Source: Actinoallomurus bryophytorum (lineage in GTDB: Bacteria; Actinomycetota; Actinomycetes; Streptosporangiales; Streptosporangiaceae). From it: a stretch of DNA of 64,000 bases. Shown here one piece after another: positions 47,498 through 57,837 of the stretch. The position numbers were made by a program, and so were the translations under genes. How positions within the stretch are numbered: the first letter of the stretch is position 1; each line of letters begins with the position of its first letter. The notes beneath the pieces were generated by a model. The model had not been told where the DNA came from, made no database searches, and saw nothing but the letters and a program-made list of their open reading frames with translations. The DNA lies in assembly GCF_006716425.1 (NCBI RefSeq), contig NZ_VFOZ01000002.1, positions 1,087,460 to 1,151,459 on the forward strand, written 5' to 3'.

Positions 47498-48550
47498 TCA
47501 GGAACCCAGATCGATGACGACCTTGACCTCTTCCCCGCCCTGTTCGAACGCCTCGTGCGCCCGCTCCAGCGGCAGCCGCCGCGTGACCAGGCCCGCCAGC
47601 CACGCGTGGTCGGCCAGGCCGAGCGCGCGTACCGCCAGGTCGTAGTGGCGGCGGTTGGCGTTGACCGTGCCGAAGACGACGTCGTTCTGGAGCACGATCC
47701 CGCGGTTCAGCGAGCCGGCGTCCACCTCGATCGGCCGCCCGGTCGGCGACACTCCGGTCAGGCAGACGACGCTCGCCGCCGCGTTGTTCGCCATGGCGTC
47801 CAGGACGAGCCGCGCGACACCGGTGGCCTCGATGACGATGTCCGGCTCCGCCTTCGCGGCGACCTCCGGGATCGACCCGGTGTGGTACGTCGCGCCGAGC
47901 GCGGCGACCAGCTCGGGCTTGGGGCCGTCCTTCACCTGGTCAAGAACGTGGACGTCGAGGCCGCGCTGCACCCCGAGCATGGCGGCCAGCAGGCCGATCG
48001 GGCCCGCGCCGGCGACGAGCACACAGTGCGGCTCGAACCAGGCGCGCTTGCCGATGCGCTCGATGTGCTCCCACGCCTTGGCCACGACCGTCGTGGGCTC
48101 CACCAGCATTCCGACGTCTTCCAGGGACGGGTCGAGGCGTACGGCGTAGTCGGCCTCGACCGTCCACAGCTCCGAACCGTAGCCGTGGATCTCCTTGATG
48201 CCGTGCTCGGTGTAGCGGCCGTTGCGGCACATGTCGAACTCACCGTGCGCACAGGCGCCGCAGGGTACGGGGTCGGGCCGCCGTACGATGCCGACGACCA
48301 GGTCACCGGCGCTGAACCCGCTGCCGGGTGGCGCCTCGCGTACCCGGCCGAGCGACTCATGGCCGAGGATCAGGCGCTCCTCCCCCTGCGGCGCCCAGCC
48401 GTACTGTCCCCCGGCGATCTCCCGGTCGGTACCGCACACGCCGAGCGCGATGCCCTCGACCAGCAGCTCACCCTCGCCGGCCACCGGGTCGGCGAACTCC
48501 GACACCTCGAGCGAACCCGCCTGACGCGGTACGACGGTTAGAGCGCGCAT
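47498..48550 (-). CDS. Glucose 1-dehydrogenase-like MDR enzyme
   Basis: 350 aa zinc-type alcohol dehydrogenase fold. The zinc ligands are 'GVCGTDREI' and 'ILGHESLGRV' (catalytic), and the Rossmann motif is 'VLVAGAGPIGLLAAML'. The C-terminal region 'GSLNRGIVLQNDVVFGTVNANRRHYDLAV' matches archaeal-type glucose dehydrogenase (Gdh) proteins, which also occur in actinobacteria. Likely oxidises glucose or a related aldose to the lactone with NAD(P)+. The start ATG at 48550 is eight bases from GGAGG; an in-frame ATG two codons upstream is too close to it. Confidence 0.88.
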   Translation of the reverse strand: MRALTVVPRQAGSLEVSEFADPVAGEGELLVEGIALGVCGTDREIAGGQYGWAPQGEERLILGHESLGRVREAPPGSGFSAGDLVVGIVRRPDPVPCGACAHGEFDMCRNGRYTEHGIKEIHGYGSELWTVEADYAVRLDPSLEDVGMLVEPTTVVAKAWEHIERIGKRAWFEPHCVLVAGAGPIGLLAAMLGVQRGLDVHVLDQVKDGPKPELVAALGATYHTGSIPEVAAKAEPDIVIEATGVARLVLDAMANNAAASVVCLTGVSPTGRPIEVDAGSLNRGIVLQNDVVFGTVNANRRHYDLAVRALGLADHAWLAGLVTRRLPLERAHEAFEQGGEEVKVVIDLGS

Positions 48551-48693
48551 GATCATCCCCTCCGCCGACATCTTCCCGGACCGCCCGAACCGTAACGTCA
48601 AGGGGGTGCCCGCGACGGCATCTTGGGACATTCGTGACGCGAAGACCGGGCGCCCCGCGAGGGCCCGGCCGCCCGCGTCCTAGACTTCCAGGC

Positions 48694-49239
48694 ATGCGGC
48701 GGCTGAGCAGCACGGTGGTCGTGGTGGCGGGCGAGCAGGCCGGGAAGGTCGTCGCCGGCCTGGACGGCCTGCGCAACGTACGGGCGATCACCCGCGATGG
48801 ACGCTCCCCGGCCGAGGTCGACCAGGCCGTCAACCAGGCCGTGGCCACATACGTCGTCCATGACGCGGATCCGCTGGGCGCGGTCGGCGACGCCTGGGCC
48901 GGCCTGTTCGACGGCGCGGCGCCGGTCGGTGCGCTGGAGGTCGCGACCGAGACGGCACTTGCCGCGTTGCGCTCGGAGCGTGTGGTCCTGCCCGACTACT
49001 ACGTCGTCCTCGACCCCGGCGAGATGCCCGTCACCCGGAGGCACTGGTGGCTCGGCGTGCTCGCCGGTGCCGCCCCGGCGCGCGTGGTGCCCGCCGGGGC
49101 CTCGGCCTCGGCCGTCACGGAGGTGCTCGGCAGGCTCTCGCCGGGCCGCTGGTGGCCGGCGGACGTGGAGGGCTGGCTCCGCGAACTGCCGAGAGTCGTT
49201 CCGGATCAGGCCGGTCTTCCATCGAAGCCCACCGCCTGA
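48694..49239 (+). CDS. Hypothetical protein, unrecognised
   Basis: 181 aa from ATG 48694 ('MRRLSSTVVVVAGEQAGKVV'); an in-frame ATG at 48634 would add 20 Arg/Pro-rich residues. No signal or membrane segment. Alternating hydrophobic strands at the start, 'ERVVLPDYYVVLDPGEMPVTRRHWWLGVLAG' in the middle and a Trp-rich 'GRWWPADVEGWLREL' near the end suggest a small alpha/beta domain. I cannot assign a family. Convergent with the MFS gene that follows. Confidence 0.65.
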   Translation: MRRLSSTVVVVAGEQAGKVVAGLDGLRNVRAITRDGRSPAEVDQAVNQAVATYVVHDADPLGAVGDAWAGLFDGAAPVGALEVATETALAALRSERVVLPDYYVVLDPGEMPVTRRHWWLGVLAGAAPARVVPAGASASAVTEVLGRLSPGRWWPADVEGWLRELPRVVPDQAGLPSKPTA

Positions 49240-49243
49240 CCCT

Positions 49244-50794
49244 CTACCTGAGGGCCTCGACGCGCGGTTCATCGGCGGTGTCCGGCTCGACCGGCTCACC
49301 GCTCGGGCGCACGTTCCGTAGCAGCGTGGCCACGACGGCGGCGACGACGATCAGCAGGACCGCGCTGACCGTGGCGGCCACGTGCATGCCGCTCACGAAG
49401 GCCACACGTGCGGAGTCGAGGAGCTGGGTGCCCACGCTCGAGGGCAGCCGGCCGGCCACGGTCACCGCACCCGCCAGCGAGTCGCGGGCCGCGCCGGCGG
49501 GGACACCGGCCGGCACGCTGACCTTGCCGCGGTAGACCACGGTGCCGAGGCTGCCCAGCGCGGCGATGCCGAGGGCGAAACCGAACTCGCCGCTGGTCTG
49601 GTTCATCGCCCCCGCGGAGCCCGCCTTCTCGACCGGTGCGGAGCCGACGACCAGGTCGGTGCCGAGAGTGACCATGGGGCCGGCGCCGAAATTGGTGACG
49701 CCGAAGCCGATCACGACGGCCGCCAGGCCCGACACGGGATCCGCCGAGGCGATGAGCAGGAGGCCGCACACGGAGACCACCATGCCGCCGCCGATCAGGT
49801 ACGCCGGCCGTACCCGGCGAGCGAGGTGCGGCGACGCCAGGAAGCTCACCATCGACCCGCCCACGCCGGGGAGCATGCACAGGCCCGCCTGGAGCGGCGA
49901 CAGGCCCCGCACCAGCTGGAAGTACTCCGCGATGAACATCATGATCGCGCCCATGAGCATCGTGCCGAACATGATGCTGCCGAGCGCGGCACTGAACGCG
50001 CGGTGGGCGAACAGGCGCAGGTCCAGCAGTGGGTCGGCCAGCCGGTGCTGGCGCCGGACGAAGACCCAGCCGAAGGCCGCGCCGGCCACCACAGCCGCGA
50101 TCGGGATGGGCTGCCAGCCGCTGCGGGCCAGCTCCTTGAGCCCGTACACCAGGGGCAGGATCGCGGCCAGGGACAGTCCCACGCTCGGCAGATCGATGCG
50201 GCCGGCCCCGGCGTCGCGGTACTCCGGCAGGAGGAACGGGCCGAGCACGAGCAGCAGCACCATCGCCGGCACACCGAGCAGGAACACCGAGCCCCACCAG
50301 AAGTGGTCGAGAAGGACCCCGGCGACCAGCGGGCCGAGGGCGGCACCCGACATGAAGCAGGCCATCCAGACGCTGATCGCCACCGCCCGCTGCCGGGGCA
50401 CGGTGAACATGTTGCTGATCAGGCCGAGCGTGGAAGGCGCCAGCGTCGCGCCGGCGATGCCCAGCAGCGCGCGGGCGACGATGAGCATTCCGGCGCTGGT
50501 GGAGTACGCCGCGAGCACCGACGCGGCGCCGAAACCGGCCGCACCGATCAGCAGCAGCCTGCGGCGCCCGATCCGGTCGCCGAGGCTGCCCATCGTGATC
50601 AGGAAGCCGGCTATCAGGAAGCCGTACACATCCATGATCCACAGCTGCGCGGTGCTGCCGGCGCCGAGGTCGGTGCTCAGTCGCGGCAACGCGAGCAGCA
50701 GCACGAATACATCGATCGAGACGAGCAGCGTGGGCAGGGCCAGCACGGCCAGTCCCACCCACTCTCGCTTTCCGGCCCCAGTCGTGGCGTTCAT
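49244..50794 (-). CDS. MFS transporter, DHA2 (14-helix drug exporter) type
   Basis: 516 aa. 'LLVSIDVFVLLLALPRLSTDLGAG' (motif D1), 'WIMDVYGFLIAGFLITMGSLGDRIGRRRLL' (motif A) and 'ARALLGIAGATLAPSTLGLISNMF' (motif C) are clear. Resembles Stp/LfrA-type multidrug proton antiporters. Divergent from the RNA ligase-like gene. Substrate unknown. Confidence 0.93.
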   Translation of the reverse strand: MNATTGAGKREWVGLAVLALPTLLVSIDVFVLLLALPRLSTDLGAGSTAQLWIMDVYGFLIAGFLITMGSLGDRIGRRRLLLIGAAGFGAASVLAAYSTSAGMLIVARALLGIAGATLAPSTLGLISNMFTVPRQRAVAISVWMACFMSGAALGPLVAGVLLDHFWWGSVFLLGVPAMVLLLVLGPFLLPEYRDAGAGRIDLPSVGLSLAAILPLVYGLKELARSGWQPIPIAAVVAGAAFGWVFVRRQHRLADPLLDLRLFAHRAFSAALGSIMFGTMLMGAIMMFIAEYFQLVRGLSPLQAGLCMLPGVGGSMVSFLASPHLARRVRPAYLIGGGMVVSVCGLLLIASADPVSGLAAVVIGFGVTNFGAGPMVTLGTDLVVGSAPVEKAGSAGAMNQTSGEFGFALGIAALGSLGTVVYRGKVSVPAGVPAGAARDSLAGAVTVAGRLPSSVGTQLLDSARVAFVSGMHVAATVSAVLLIVVAAVVATLLRNVRPSGEPVEPDTADEPRVEALR

Positions 50795-50929
50795 AGAGAC
50801 TCATTTCGCGGTCCGGCGCGCCCGGCGGGCGCGCTCTCACGGGTGAGTCGGAGCGCGTGCGAGGTTCTCGACACGGATCACAGGAGAAATCGGCTGGATC
50901 GCGAGCCGCGGCGGCCGGAGACTGTCGCC

Positions 50930-51439
50930 ATGGACCCCACCCAGACCGCCCTGACCGTCGCGATACCCGAGGCCGAGCCGGCGGTGGGCCCGTTACGGGC
51001 ATCGCCCGACCCCTCGCACGTGACGGTGCTCTATCCGTTCCTGCCGCCCGAACGGATCGATGAGCGGATCCTGTCCGTCATCGGCGACGTGGTCGCGGCC
51101 GTCCCCCGGTTCGACGTGGTGTTCCGCCGCGTCGGGTGGTTCGGTGACAGGGTCGTGTGGCTCGCACCTGAGCCCGACGGGCCGTTCCGGCGGCTTACCG
51201 CCGCGATGTGCCGGCGCTTTCCGGAAACACCCCCGTACGGTGGCGAGCACACCGGCTCGACGCCGCACCTGACCGTCCGGCACGGCGAGCCGCGGCGGCT
51301 GCTGGACAGGGCGGCCGAGGCCGTCTCCACCCGGCTGCCGATCCGGGCCACGGTCGCGTCGGTCCAACTCGTCACCGGCCCACCGGAGCCGGGCCCCTGG
51401 CGTACCCTCGCGGAGTTCCTCCTGGGAGAGCCGGTGTGA
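50930..51439 (+). CDS. 2'-5' RNA ligase / cyclic phosphodiesterase-like protein
   Basis: 169 aa. Two HxT motifs typical of the 2H phosphoesterase superfamily: 'SHVTVLYPF' and 'PHLTVRHGE', about 85 residues apart, in a two-lobed fold. Could act on 2',3'-cyclic phosphates or RNA ends (ThpR/LigT type). ATG at 50930. Abuts the hisF stop (1 bp between them), so the two genes converge with no terminator in between. Confidence 0.88.
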   Translation: MDPTQTALTVAIPEAEPAVGPLRASPDPSHVTVLYPFLPPERIDERILSVIGDVVAAVPRFDVVFRRVGWFGDRVVWLAPEPDGPFRRLTAAMCRRFPETPPYGGEHTGSTPHLTVRHGEPRRLLDRAAEAVSTRLPIRATVASVQLVTGPPEPGPWRTLAEFLLGEPV

Positions 51440-52192
51440 TCAGCGGACCGGGTGGCCGGCCTCGCGCAGGGACTCCTTGACGTCGGAGATCTTGAGTTCG
51501 CCGAAGTGGAAGACGCTGGCGGCGAGCACGGCGTCCGCGCCCGCCTCGACCGCCGGGGTGAAGTGCGCGACCGCGCCCGCTCCCCCGCTCGCGATCACCG
51601 GCACGCTCACGACCGCGCGCACGGCGCGGAGCATCTCCAGGTCGAAGCCGTTCTTGGTGCCGTCGGCGTCCATCGAGTTGAGCAGGATCTCACCGACGCC
51701 GAGTTCCTCACCCCGCCGTGCCCACTCGATCGCGTCCAGCCCGGTCCCCCGGCGGCCACCGTGGGTGGTGACCTCGAAGCCCTCGCCGGAGCGGCGCGCG
51801 TCCACGGACAGCACGATGCACTGGGAGCCGAACCGGTGGGCCGCCTCGCGCAGGAACTCCGGCCGGGCGATCGCGGCGGTGTTGACCGACACCTTGTCCG
51901 CGCCGGCCCGCAGGAGCCGGTCCACGTCCTCGACCGAGCGGATGCCGCCGCCGACCGTCAGCGGGATGAACACCTGCTCGGCGGTACGGCGGACCACGTC
52001 GTAGGTGGTCGCGCGTTCGCCGCTGGAGGCGGTGATGTCGAGGAAGGTCAGCTCGTCGGCGCCCTCGGCGTCGTACCGGCGGGCCAGCTCGACCGGGTCG
52101 CCCGCGTCACGGAGGTTTTCGAAGTTGACGCCCTTCACCACCCGCCCGGCGTCCACGTCCAGGCAGGGGATCACGCGTACGGCGACGCTCAC
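51440..52192 (-). CDS. hisF: Imidazole glycerol phosphate synthase cyclase subunit
   Basis: 250 aa (beta-alpha)8 barrel that uses ammonia from HisH to form IGP and AICAR. Catalytic Asp in '[17 protein letters not shown]' and Asp in '[14 protein letters not shown]'; phosphate loops are 'VGGGIRS' and '[11 protein letters not shown]'. Starts at a GTG overlapping the hisA stop by 4 bp. Last gene of the operon. Confidence 0.97.
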   Translation of the reverse strand: MSVAVRVIPCLDVDAGRVVKGVNFENLRDAGDPVELARRYDAEGADELTFLDITASSGERATTYDVVRRTAEQVFIPLTVGGGIRSVEDVDRLLRAGADKVSVNTAAIARPEFLREAAHRFGSQCIVLSVDARRSGEGFEVTTHGGRRGTGLDAIEWARRGEELGVGEILLNSMDADGTKNGFDLEMLRAVRAVVSVPVIASGGAGAVAHFTPAVEAGADAVLAASVFHFGELKISDVKESLREAGHPVR

Positions 52193-52911
52193 GTCGCCAC
52201 CGCCGCGAGGGCGTCTTCGAGGGTGAACGCGCCCGCGTACAGGGCCTTGCCGACGATGGCGCCCTCCACCCCGTCGGGTGCGAGGCCGGCCAGGGCCCGC
52301 AGGTCCTCCAGGGACGACACCCCGCCGGAGGCGACCACGGGCCGGTCCGTACGCCCGCAGACCTCGCGAAGCAGCTCGACGTTGGGGCCGCGCAGCGTGC
52401 CGTCCTTGGTCACGTCGGTGACGACGTAGCGGGGGCAGCCGTCGGCCTCCAGCCGGTCGAGCACCTCCCACAGGTCGCCGCCCTCACGGGTCCAGCCACG
52501 GGCCGCGAGCGTCGTGCCCCGCACGTCGAGGCCGACCGCGATCCGGTCCCCGTGCTCGGCGATGATCTTGCGGCACCACGCGGGGTTCTCCAGCGCGGCG
52601 GTACCGATGTTGACGCGCGCGCAGCCGGTGGCGAGCGCGGCGGCGAGCGACTCGTCGTCGCGGATGCCGCCGGACAGCTCCACCTTCACCTCCAGCTTCC
52701 CGGTCACCGCGGCGAGCATGGCGTGGTTGGACCCCCGCCCGAACGCGGCGTCCAGGTCGACCAGGTGGATCCATTCGGCGCCCGCGCTCTGCCAGGCCAG
52801 CGCCGCGTCGAGCGGCTCGCCGTACGACGTCTCGGTGCCCGCCTCCCCCTGCACGAGGCGCACGGCCTGCCCGTCGGCGACGTCGACGGCGGGCAACAGG
52901 ACAAGGGACAT
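52189..52911 (-). CDS. priA: Phosphoribosyl isomerase A (HisA / PriA)
   Basis: 240 aa (beta-alpha)8 barrel. Opens '[23 protein letters not shown]' with the catalytic Asp and includes '[17 protein letters not shown]' with the second Asp. In actinobacteria this enzyme usually serves both histidine (ProFAR) and tryptophan (PRA) pathways as PriA, replacing trpF. No trpF is present in this window's trp genes, which fits. The '[11 protein letters not shown]' motif with an Arg and the TDV loop agrees with PriA. Two bp after the 110-aa gene. Confidence 0.9.
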   Translation of the reverse strand: MSLVLLPAVDVADGQAVRLVQGEAGTETSYGEPLDAALAWQSAGAEWIHLVDLDAAFGRGSNHAMLAAVTGKLEVKVELSGGIRDDESLAAALATGCARVNIGTAALENPAWCRKIIAEHGDRIAVGLDVRGTTLAARGWTREGGDLWEVLDRLEADGCPRYVVTDVTKDGTLRGPNVELLREVCGRTDRPVVASGGVSSLEDLRALAGLAPDGVEGAIVGKALYAGAFTLEDALAAVAT

Positions 52912-52913
52912 AT

Positions 52914-53246
52914 CTACGACCTCCGGTCGAAGGCGAGCGTGATGAAGACCGGGACCAGGAACGCCGACAGCGCGAACACGGCCAGGCGACCCGTCCAGGA
53001 CGAGAGGGAGATCCAGGCGAACACCTGGACCAGCAGGAACGCCACCACCACGATGGCGTTCTGTTCACGGCGGCGGCGCGCCAGCAGCCCGCCGGGCCGA
53101 CCGGACCGGCGCGGCGCGAGCCGGGACACCCGGGCGACCCGGGCCCGGCGGCGTGCCGCGCGCGCGTTGCGCCGGGCGCTCTCGGCGGCGGCGCGTTCGC
53201 GAGCGGCCTCGCGTTCGGCCCGCAGCCGCTGGCGTTCCTTGCTCAT
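52914..53246 (-). CDS. Small his-operon membrane protein (110 aa)
   Basis: 110 aa. The first about 60 residues are a strongly basic coiled coil ([28 protein letters not shown]), followed by two membrane helices ('[17 protein letters not shown]' and '[19 protein letters not shown]'). It overlaps the hisH stop by 4 bp (ATGA) and precedes hisA by 2 bp, so it is co-translated with His enzymes. Proteins of this shape sit at the same position in other actinomycetes; no role is known to me. Confidence 0.85.
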   Translation of the reverse strand: MSKERQRLRAEREAARERAAAESARRNARAARRRARVARVSRLAPRRSGRPGGLLARRRREQNAIVVVAFLLVQVFAWISLSSWTGRLAVFALSAFLVPVFITLAFDRRS

Positions 53247-53869
53247 GAGACCGTCGACAGCCAGTTCTTCAGGACCTGTGACCCGGCGTCGCCGGACTTT
53301 TCCGGGTGGAACTGCGTGGCGCACAGCGCGCCGTTCTCCACCGCGGCCACGAAACGCTCGCCGTGCTCGGCCCAGGTCACCAGCGGCGCCGTGAACCGGC
53401 CCGGCTCCAGCTCCCAGGTGCGCACGCCGTACGAGTGCACGAAGTAGAAGCGCGTCTCGGCGTCCAGGCCGGCGAACAGCGCCGACCCGTCCGGTGCGTC
53501 GACGGTGTTCCAGCCCATGTGCGGCAGGATCGGGGCGTTCAGGCGCTCGACCGCGCCGGGCCACTCCCCGCAGCCGTCGGTGGTGATGCCGTGCTCGACG
53601 CCCTTCTCGAACAGGATCTGCATGCCGACGCAGATGCCGAGCACCGGGCGCCCGCCCGCGAGCCGGCGGCCGATGAGCTGCTCGCCGCGCACCCCGCGCA
53701 GGCCGTTCATGCACGCGGCGAACGCGCCGACCCCCGGCACGACGAGCCCGTCGGCCTCCAGCGCCGTGTCGAAGTCGGCGGTGACCGTCACCTCCGGGCC
53801 GAGCCGGGCGATCGCCCGCTCGGCCGAGCGGAGGTTGCCCGACCCGTAGTCCAGGACGACGATCTTCAC
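53243..53869 (-). CDS. hisH: Imidazole glycerol phosphate synthase glutaminase subunit
   Basis: 208 aa. Class I amidotransferase: '[14 protein letters not shown]' with the nucleophile Cys, '[14 protein letters not shown]' with the catalytic His and Glu, and an oxyanion loop 'VVPGVGAF'. Supplies ammonia to HisF. GTG start overlaps the hisB stop by 4 bp; the longer open frame upstream is inside hisB. Confidence 0.97.
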   Translation of the reverse strand: MKIVVLDYGSGNLRSAERAIARLGPEVTVTADFDTALEADGLVVPGVGAFAACMNGLRGVRGEQLIGRRLAGGRPVLGICVGMQILFEKGVEHGITTDGCGEWPGAVERLNAPILPHMGWNTVDAPDGSALFAGLDAETRFYFVHSYGVRTWELEPGRFTAPLVTWAEHGERFVAAVENGALCATQFHPEKSGDAGSQVLKNWLSTVS

Positions 53870-54462
53870 AGCGCGCCCTTGGTGGAGGGAATGCCCTGGG
53901 CGCGCGGGTCGTGCTCGCACGCGTCGCGCAGGGCGCGGGCCAGCGCCTTGAACTGGGCCTCCACGATGTGGTGCGCGTTGCGCCCGTACGGCACGTGGAT
54001 GTGCAGGCAGATCGCCGCGTTGTAGACGAGCGCCTCGAAGATGTGCCGGGTCATGGTCGTGTCGTAGTCCGGCCCGATCATCGGGGCGATGCCCTCGGGC
54101 TCGCTGTGCACCAGGAACGGGCGGCCGGACAGGTCGACGGTGACCTGCGCCAGCGTCTCGTCCAGCGGGACACTCGCGTTGGCGAACCGCCGGATGCCGG
54201 ACTTGTCGCCGAGCGCCTCGCGGAACGCCTGGCCGAGCGCGATCGCGGTGTCCTCGATCGTGTGGTGGCTGTCGATGTGCAGGTCGCCGGTGGTCTTGGC
54301 GGTCAGGTCGAAGGAGCCGTGCTTGCCGAGCTGGGTCAGCATGTGGTCGAAGAAGCCGACGCCGGTGGCCACGTCGACCTGGCCGGTGCCGTCGAGGCCG
54401 ACCTCGACGAAGACCTGGGTCTCCTTCGTGCCCCGCTCGACCCGCCCCCTGCGCTCAGTCAC
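53866..54462 (-). CDS. hisB: Imidazoleglycerol-phosphate dehydratase
   Basis: 198 aa single-function enzyme (no phosphatase fusion). Mn-binding motifs '[14 protein letters not shown]' and '[13 protein letters not shown]' are present, together with '[16 protein letters not shown]'. Dehydrates IGP to imidazole acetol phosphate. GTG start overlaps the hisC stop by 4 bp. Confidence 0.97.
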   Translation of the reverse strand: MTERRGRVERGTKETQVFVEVGLDGTGQVDVATGVGFFDHMLTQLGKHGSFDLTAKTTGDLHIDSHHTIEDTAIALGQAFREALGDKSGIRRFANASVPLDETLAQVTVDLSGRPFLVHSEPEGIAPMIGPDYDTTMTRHIFEALVYNAAICLHIHVPYGRNAHHIVEAQFKALARALRDACEHDPRAQGIPSTKGAL

Positions 54463-55544
54463 TGACTCTCCTTCAGGGCGGCGCGGAACGCCGCCATCTC
54501 GTCGGGCGTGCCCACGCTCACCCGCAGCCATTCGGGCGGGCCGACCTCGCGGATCAGCACGCCACGATCAAGAATGCCCTGCCAGACCCGGCGCCGATCG
54601 GGGAACCGGCCGAACAGCACGAAGTTCGCGTCCGAGTCGGCCACCTCCAGGCCCTCACCGCGCAGCCACCCGACCAGCGCGTCGCGTTCGGCGCGCAGCG
54701 TCTCGACCGCGCCGAGCAGCTCCTCCTGGTGGGCGATCGCGGTACGCGCCACCGTCTGGGTGACCGCCGACAGGTGGTACGGCAGGCGGACGAGCAGCAG
54801 CGCGTCGATCACGGCCGGGTCTGCGGCCAGGTAGCCGACACGGGTGCCGGCCATCGCGAACGCCTTGCTCATCGTCCGGGTGACGATGAGCCGCGGATTG
54901 CCGGGCAGCAGCGACAGCGCGCTCGGCGTGCCCTCGCGGCGGAACTCCGCGTACGCCTCGTCCACCACGACCATGCCCGGCGCGACCCGCAGCACGGCCT
55001 CGATGGCCTCCAGCCGCAGCGACGTCCCCGTCGGGTTGTTCGGCGAGGTCAGGAAGACGATGTCCGGCCGGTGCTCCTCGATCGCGGCGACCGCGCGCTC
55101 GGCCTCCAGCCCGAAGTCCTCGTCGCGGTGGGCGTTGATCCACCCCGTGCCGCTGACCGCCGTGATGATCGGGTGCATGGAGTACGACGGCTCGAAGCCG
55201 ATCGCCGTGCGTCCGGGCCCGCCGAACGCCTGCAGGATCTGCTGGATGATCTCGTTGGAGCCGTTCGCCGCCCAGACGTTGCGAGCGGTCACCTCGTGGC
55301 CGAGGTAGTCGGCCAGGTCCTTGCGCAGCTCGACCGCGTCACGGTCGGGGTAGCGGTTGAGGCCGCCCGCGATCTCCCCGATGGCCGCCGACAGGGCCGC
55401 GACCAGCCGCGGCGACGGCGGGTAGGGGTTCTCGTTGGTGTTGAGGCGTACCGGCACGTCGAGCTGGGGGGCGCCGTACGGCTCACGGCCGCGCAGGTCC
55501 TCGCGCAGCGGCAGGTCGCCGAGCGAGATCGCGTTGTCGGTCAT
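54459..55544 (-). CDS. hisC: Histidinol-phosphate aminotransferase
   Basis: 361 aa fold-type I PLP enzyme. '[12 protein letters not shown]' at the N-terminus, 'TSPNNPTGT' and '[10 protein letters not shown]' around the cofactor, PLP lysine in '[18 protein letters not shown]'. Converts imidazole acetol phosphate to histidinol phosphate with glutamate as donor. Overlaps hisD by 4 bp. Confidence 0.97.
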   Translation of the reverse strand: MTDNAISLGDLPLREDLRGREPYGAPQLDVPVRLNTNENPYPPSPRLVAALSAAIGEIAGGLNRYPDRDAVELRKDLADYLGHEVTARNVWAANGSNEIIQQILQAFGGPGRTAIGFEPSYSMHPIITAVSGTGWINAHRDEDFGLEAERAVAAIEEHRPDIVFLTSPNNPTGTSLRLEAIEAVLRVAPGMVVVDEAYAEFRREGTPSALSLLPGNPRLIVTRTMSKAFAMAGTRVGYLAADPAVIDALLLVRLPYHLSAVTQTVARTAIAHQEELLGAVETLRAERDALVGWLRGEGLEVADSDANFVLFGRFPDRRRVWQGILDRGVLIREVGPPEWLRVSVGTPDEMAAFRAALKESQ

Positions 55545-56848
55545 TCGGGAATCCCCCAGTCGTACCTCGCCTTGAGCGCGGCGCCGTGCGCGGGCAGGTC
55601 CTCGGCCTCGGCGAGCGTGACGACGCGCCGGGTCGCCTCGGCCAGGGCCGCCTCGTCGTAGTCGATGACGTGGATGCCGCGCAGGAAGGTCTGCACGGAC
55701 AGGCCTCCCGAATGACAGGCGCAGCCGCCCGTGGGCAGCACGTGGTTCGAGCCGGCGAGGTAGTCGCCGAGCGAGACCGGCGAGTGCGGGCCGATGAAGA
55801 TCGCGCCGGCGTTGCGGACCCGCGCGGCCACGGCGGCGGCGTCGGCGGTCTGGATCTCCAGGTGCTCGGCGGCGTAGGCGTCCACGACCCGCAGGCCGGC
55901 GGCGACGTCGTCGACCAGCACGATGCCCGACTGCCGTCCCGCGAGGGCCGCGGTGATCCGCTCGGTGTGCTTGGTCCGCTGGACCTGCGCGGCGAGCTCG
56001 CGCTCGACCGCGTCGGCGAGTGCGGTCGAGTCGGTGACCAGCACGGAGGCGGCGAGGGTGTCGTGCTCGGCCTGGCTGATCAGGTCGGCGGCGACGTAGG
56101 ACGGGTCGGCGGTCGCGTCGGCGAGGACCGCGATCTCGGTCGGGCCGGCCTCGGAGTCGATGCCGATCACGCCCTTGAGCAGGCGTTTCGCCGCCGCGAC
56201 GTAGATGTTGCCGGGCCCGGTGACCAGGTCGGCCGGGCGGCAGTCCTCGGTGCCGTAGGCGAACATCGCGATCGCCTGCGCGCCGCCGGCCGCGTACACC
56301 TCGTCCACGCCGAGCAGCGCGCACGCCGCGAGGATGACCGGGTGCGGCAGGCCGCCGAACTCCCGCTGTGCGGGCGAGGTGACCGCGAGCGAGCGGACGC
56401 CGGCCTCCTGCGCGGGCACGACGTTCATCACGACGCTGGAGGGGTAGACGGCCTGACCGCCCGGGACGTAGAGCCCGACCCGCTCCACCGGCACAAAGCG
56501 TTCGGTGACGGTGCCGCCCGGCACGACCTGCGTGGTCACGTCGGTACGGCGCTGGTCGCGGTGGACCAGGCGTGCGCGGCGTACGCACTCCTCGAGCGCG
56601 TCGCGCACGCCGGGGGCGAGGCCGTCGAGGGCCTGCCGGATCGCCTCGGAGGGCACCCGCGCGGACGCCAGGTCGACGCCGTCGAGGCGCGCCGTGTACT
56701 CGCGTACCGCTGCGGCTCCGCGATGTCGCACGTCGTCGCAGATGGGCCGCACCTTCTCCAGGGCGGCTTCGACGTCGAGCTCGGCTCGCGGCAGCACGGA
56801 GCGCAGGTCGTCCGGCAGGGACCCGCGCAGGTCGATACGGGAAATCAC
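55541..56848 (-). CDS. hisD: Histidinol dehydrogenase
   Basis: 435 aa Zn-dependent enzyme, last two oxidations of histidine synthesis. '[22 protein letters not shown]', '[13 protein letters not shown]', '[10 protein letters not shown]' and '[23 protein letters not shown]' are signature blocks; Zn ligands (Gln, His, Asp, His) fit. First gene of hisDCBH-(110 aa)-AF. Confidence 0.97.
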   Translation of the reverse strand: MISRIDLRGSLPDDLRSVLPRAELDVEAALEKVRPICDDVRHRGAAAVREYTARLDGVDLASARVPSEAIRQALDGLAPGVRDALEECVRRARLVHRDQRRTDVTTQVVPGGTVTERFVPVERVGLYVPGGQAVYPSSVVMNVVPAQEAGVRSLAVTSPAQREFGGLPHPVILAACALLGVDEVYAAGGAQAIAMFAYGTEDCRPADLVTGPGNIYVAAAKRLLKGVIGIDSEAGPTEIAVLADATADPSYVAADLISQAEHDTLAASVLVTDSTALADAVERELAAQVQRTKHTERITAALAGRQSGIVLVDDVAAGLRVVDAYAAEHLEIQTADAAAVAARVRNAGAIFIGPHSPVSLGDYLAGSNHVLPTGGCACHSGGLSVQTFLRGIHVIDYDEAALAEATRRVVTLAEAEDLPAHGAALKARYDWGIPE

Positions 56849-56888
56849 CTGATCAGTCTACGAAGGACGCTCGGGCGCCCGGACGCCG

Positions 56889-56905
56889 GTCTCATTTTCT
56901 GAGAC
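56889..56905. promoter_or_regulatory. Inverted repeat upstream of hisD
   Basis: GTCTCATTTTCTGAGAC: 6-bp perfect arms around an AT-rich centre, 41 bp before the hisD start, with a TTGTCA hexamer (minus strand, 56912-56917) nearby. Candidate operator or -10 region for the his operon. A GAGAC half-site recurs at about 56923 and 56948. Confidence 0.35.
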
Positions 56906-56985
56906 GCGAAATGACAACTGTGCGAGACAATTCGGACATCCGACACGAGACGAGCAGGTCCGCGTGCCGCGACGGTCCGCCGGAG

Positions 56986-57789
56986 TCAGGACGGCCCGAC
57001 GCGCAGAGTGCCCTCGATCACCGTGACGGCACTGCCGATGAGCGTGACACGGTCGCCCCGCGCCTCGACGCGTACCTCTCCCCCGCGCGGCGATGCCTGG
57101 TGGGCGCGCATCTGCCTACGGCCGAGGCGCCCGGCCCAGAAGGGCGCCAGCATGCAGTGCGCGGAGCCGGTCACCGGGTCCTCCGGCACGCCGACCGCCG
57201 GCGCGAAGAAGCGTGAGACGAAGTCATGGTCCGTGCCGGCGGCCGTGACGCAGACGCCGCGCGCGTCGATGCGGGCCAGCGCCGTCAGGTCCGGTGTCAG
57301 CGTCCGGACGGCCTCGGCGTCGTCGATCACCGCGAGGATGTCGTTCTGCGTGTTGCGCCCGGTCCAGGAGGGCGAGACGCCGAGCACCTCGGCGAGGCCC
57401 GGGACGTCGGCCTTGTCCGGCGGGCAAGCGGGAAAGTCCATCGCGAGCGTGCCGTCGCCGCCACGGGTGACGGTCAGCACGCCGCTGTGCAGCGTACGGA
57501 ACCGGATCGGGCGGCCGGGCGGTACGGCGCCGGTCTCGTACAGCACGTGGGCGGAGCCGAGCGTGGCGTGACCGCAGAGGGCCACCTCGACCTTCGGGGT
57601 GAACCAGCGGAGCTCGAAGTCCGCGCCGGGGTCGTCGAGCGGGCGCGGGAAGGCGGTCTCGGACAGGTTCATCTCCATCGCGACCCGTTGCATCCAGCCG
57701 GCGTCGGCCGGGGTCGCCAGGACGCACACCGCGGCGGGGTTCCCGGCGAAGGGACGGTCGGTGAACGCGTCGACGACGTGGATCCGCAT
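56986..57789 (-). CDS. PhzF family protein
   Basis: 267 aa. Opens 'MRIHVVDAFTDRPFAGNPAAVCVL' and has 'LSETAFP' with the conserved catalytic Glu, plus 'EDPVTGSAHCMLAPFW' in the second lobe, diagnostic of the PhzF/diaminopimelate-epimerase fold. Members isomerise small acids; this genomic context (after hisD, separate promoter) gives no clue to the substrate, and no phenazine genes are present. Confidence 0.92.
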   Translation of the reverse strand: MRIHVVDAFTDRPFAGNPAAVCVLATPADAGWMQRVAMEMNLSETAFPRPLDDPGADFELRWFTPKVEVALCGHATLGSAHVLYETGAVPPGRPIRFRTLHSGVLTVTRGGDGTLAMDFPACPPDKADVPGLAEVLGVSPSWTGRNTQNDILAVIDDAEAVRTLTPDLTALARIDARGVCVTAAGTDHDFVSRFFAPAVGVPEDPVTGSAHCMLAPFWAGRLGRRQMRAHQASPRGGEVRVEARGDRVTLIGSAVTVIEGTLRVGPS

Positions 57790-57837
57790 GGCGCCACCCT
57801 AGAACGGGCCGGGTGACGGGAGCCTGCCCGATATCGG

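Noticed and set aside
56849..56985. T-box or histidine attenuator upstream of hisD
   Set aside because: No T-box core sequence and no His-rich leader peptide could be found; only a short inverted repeat is present.
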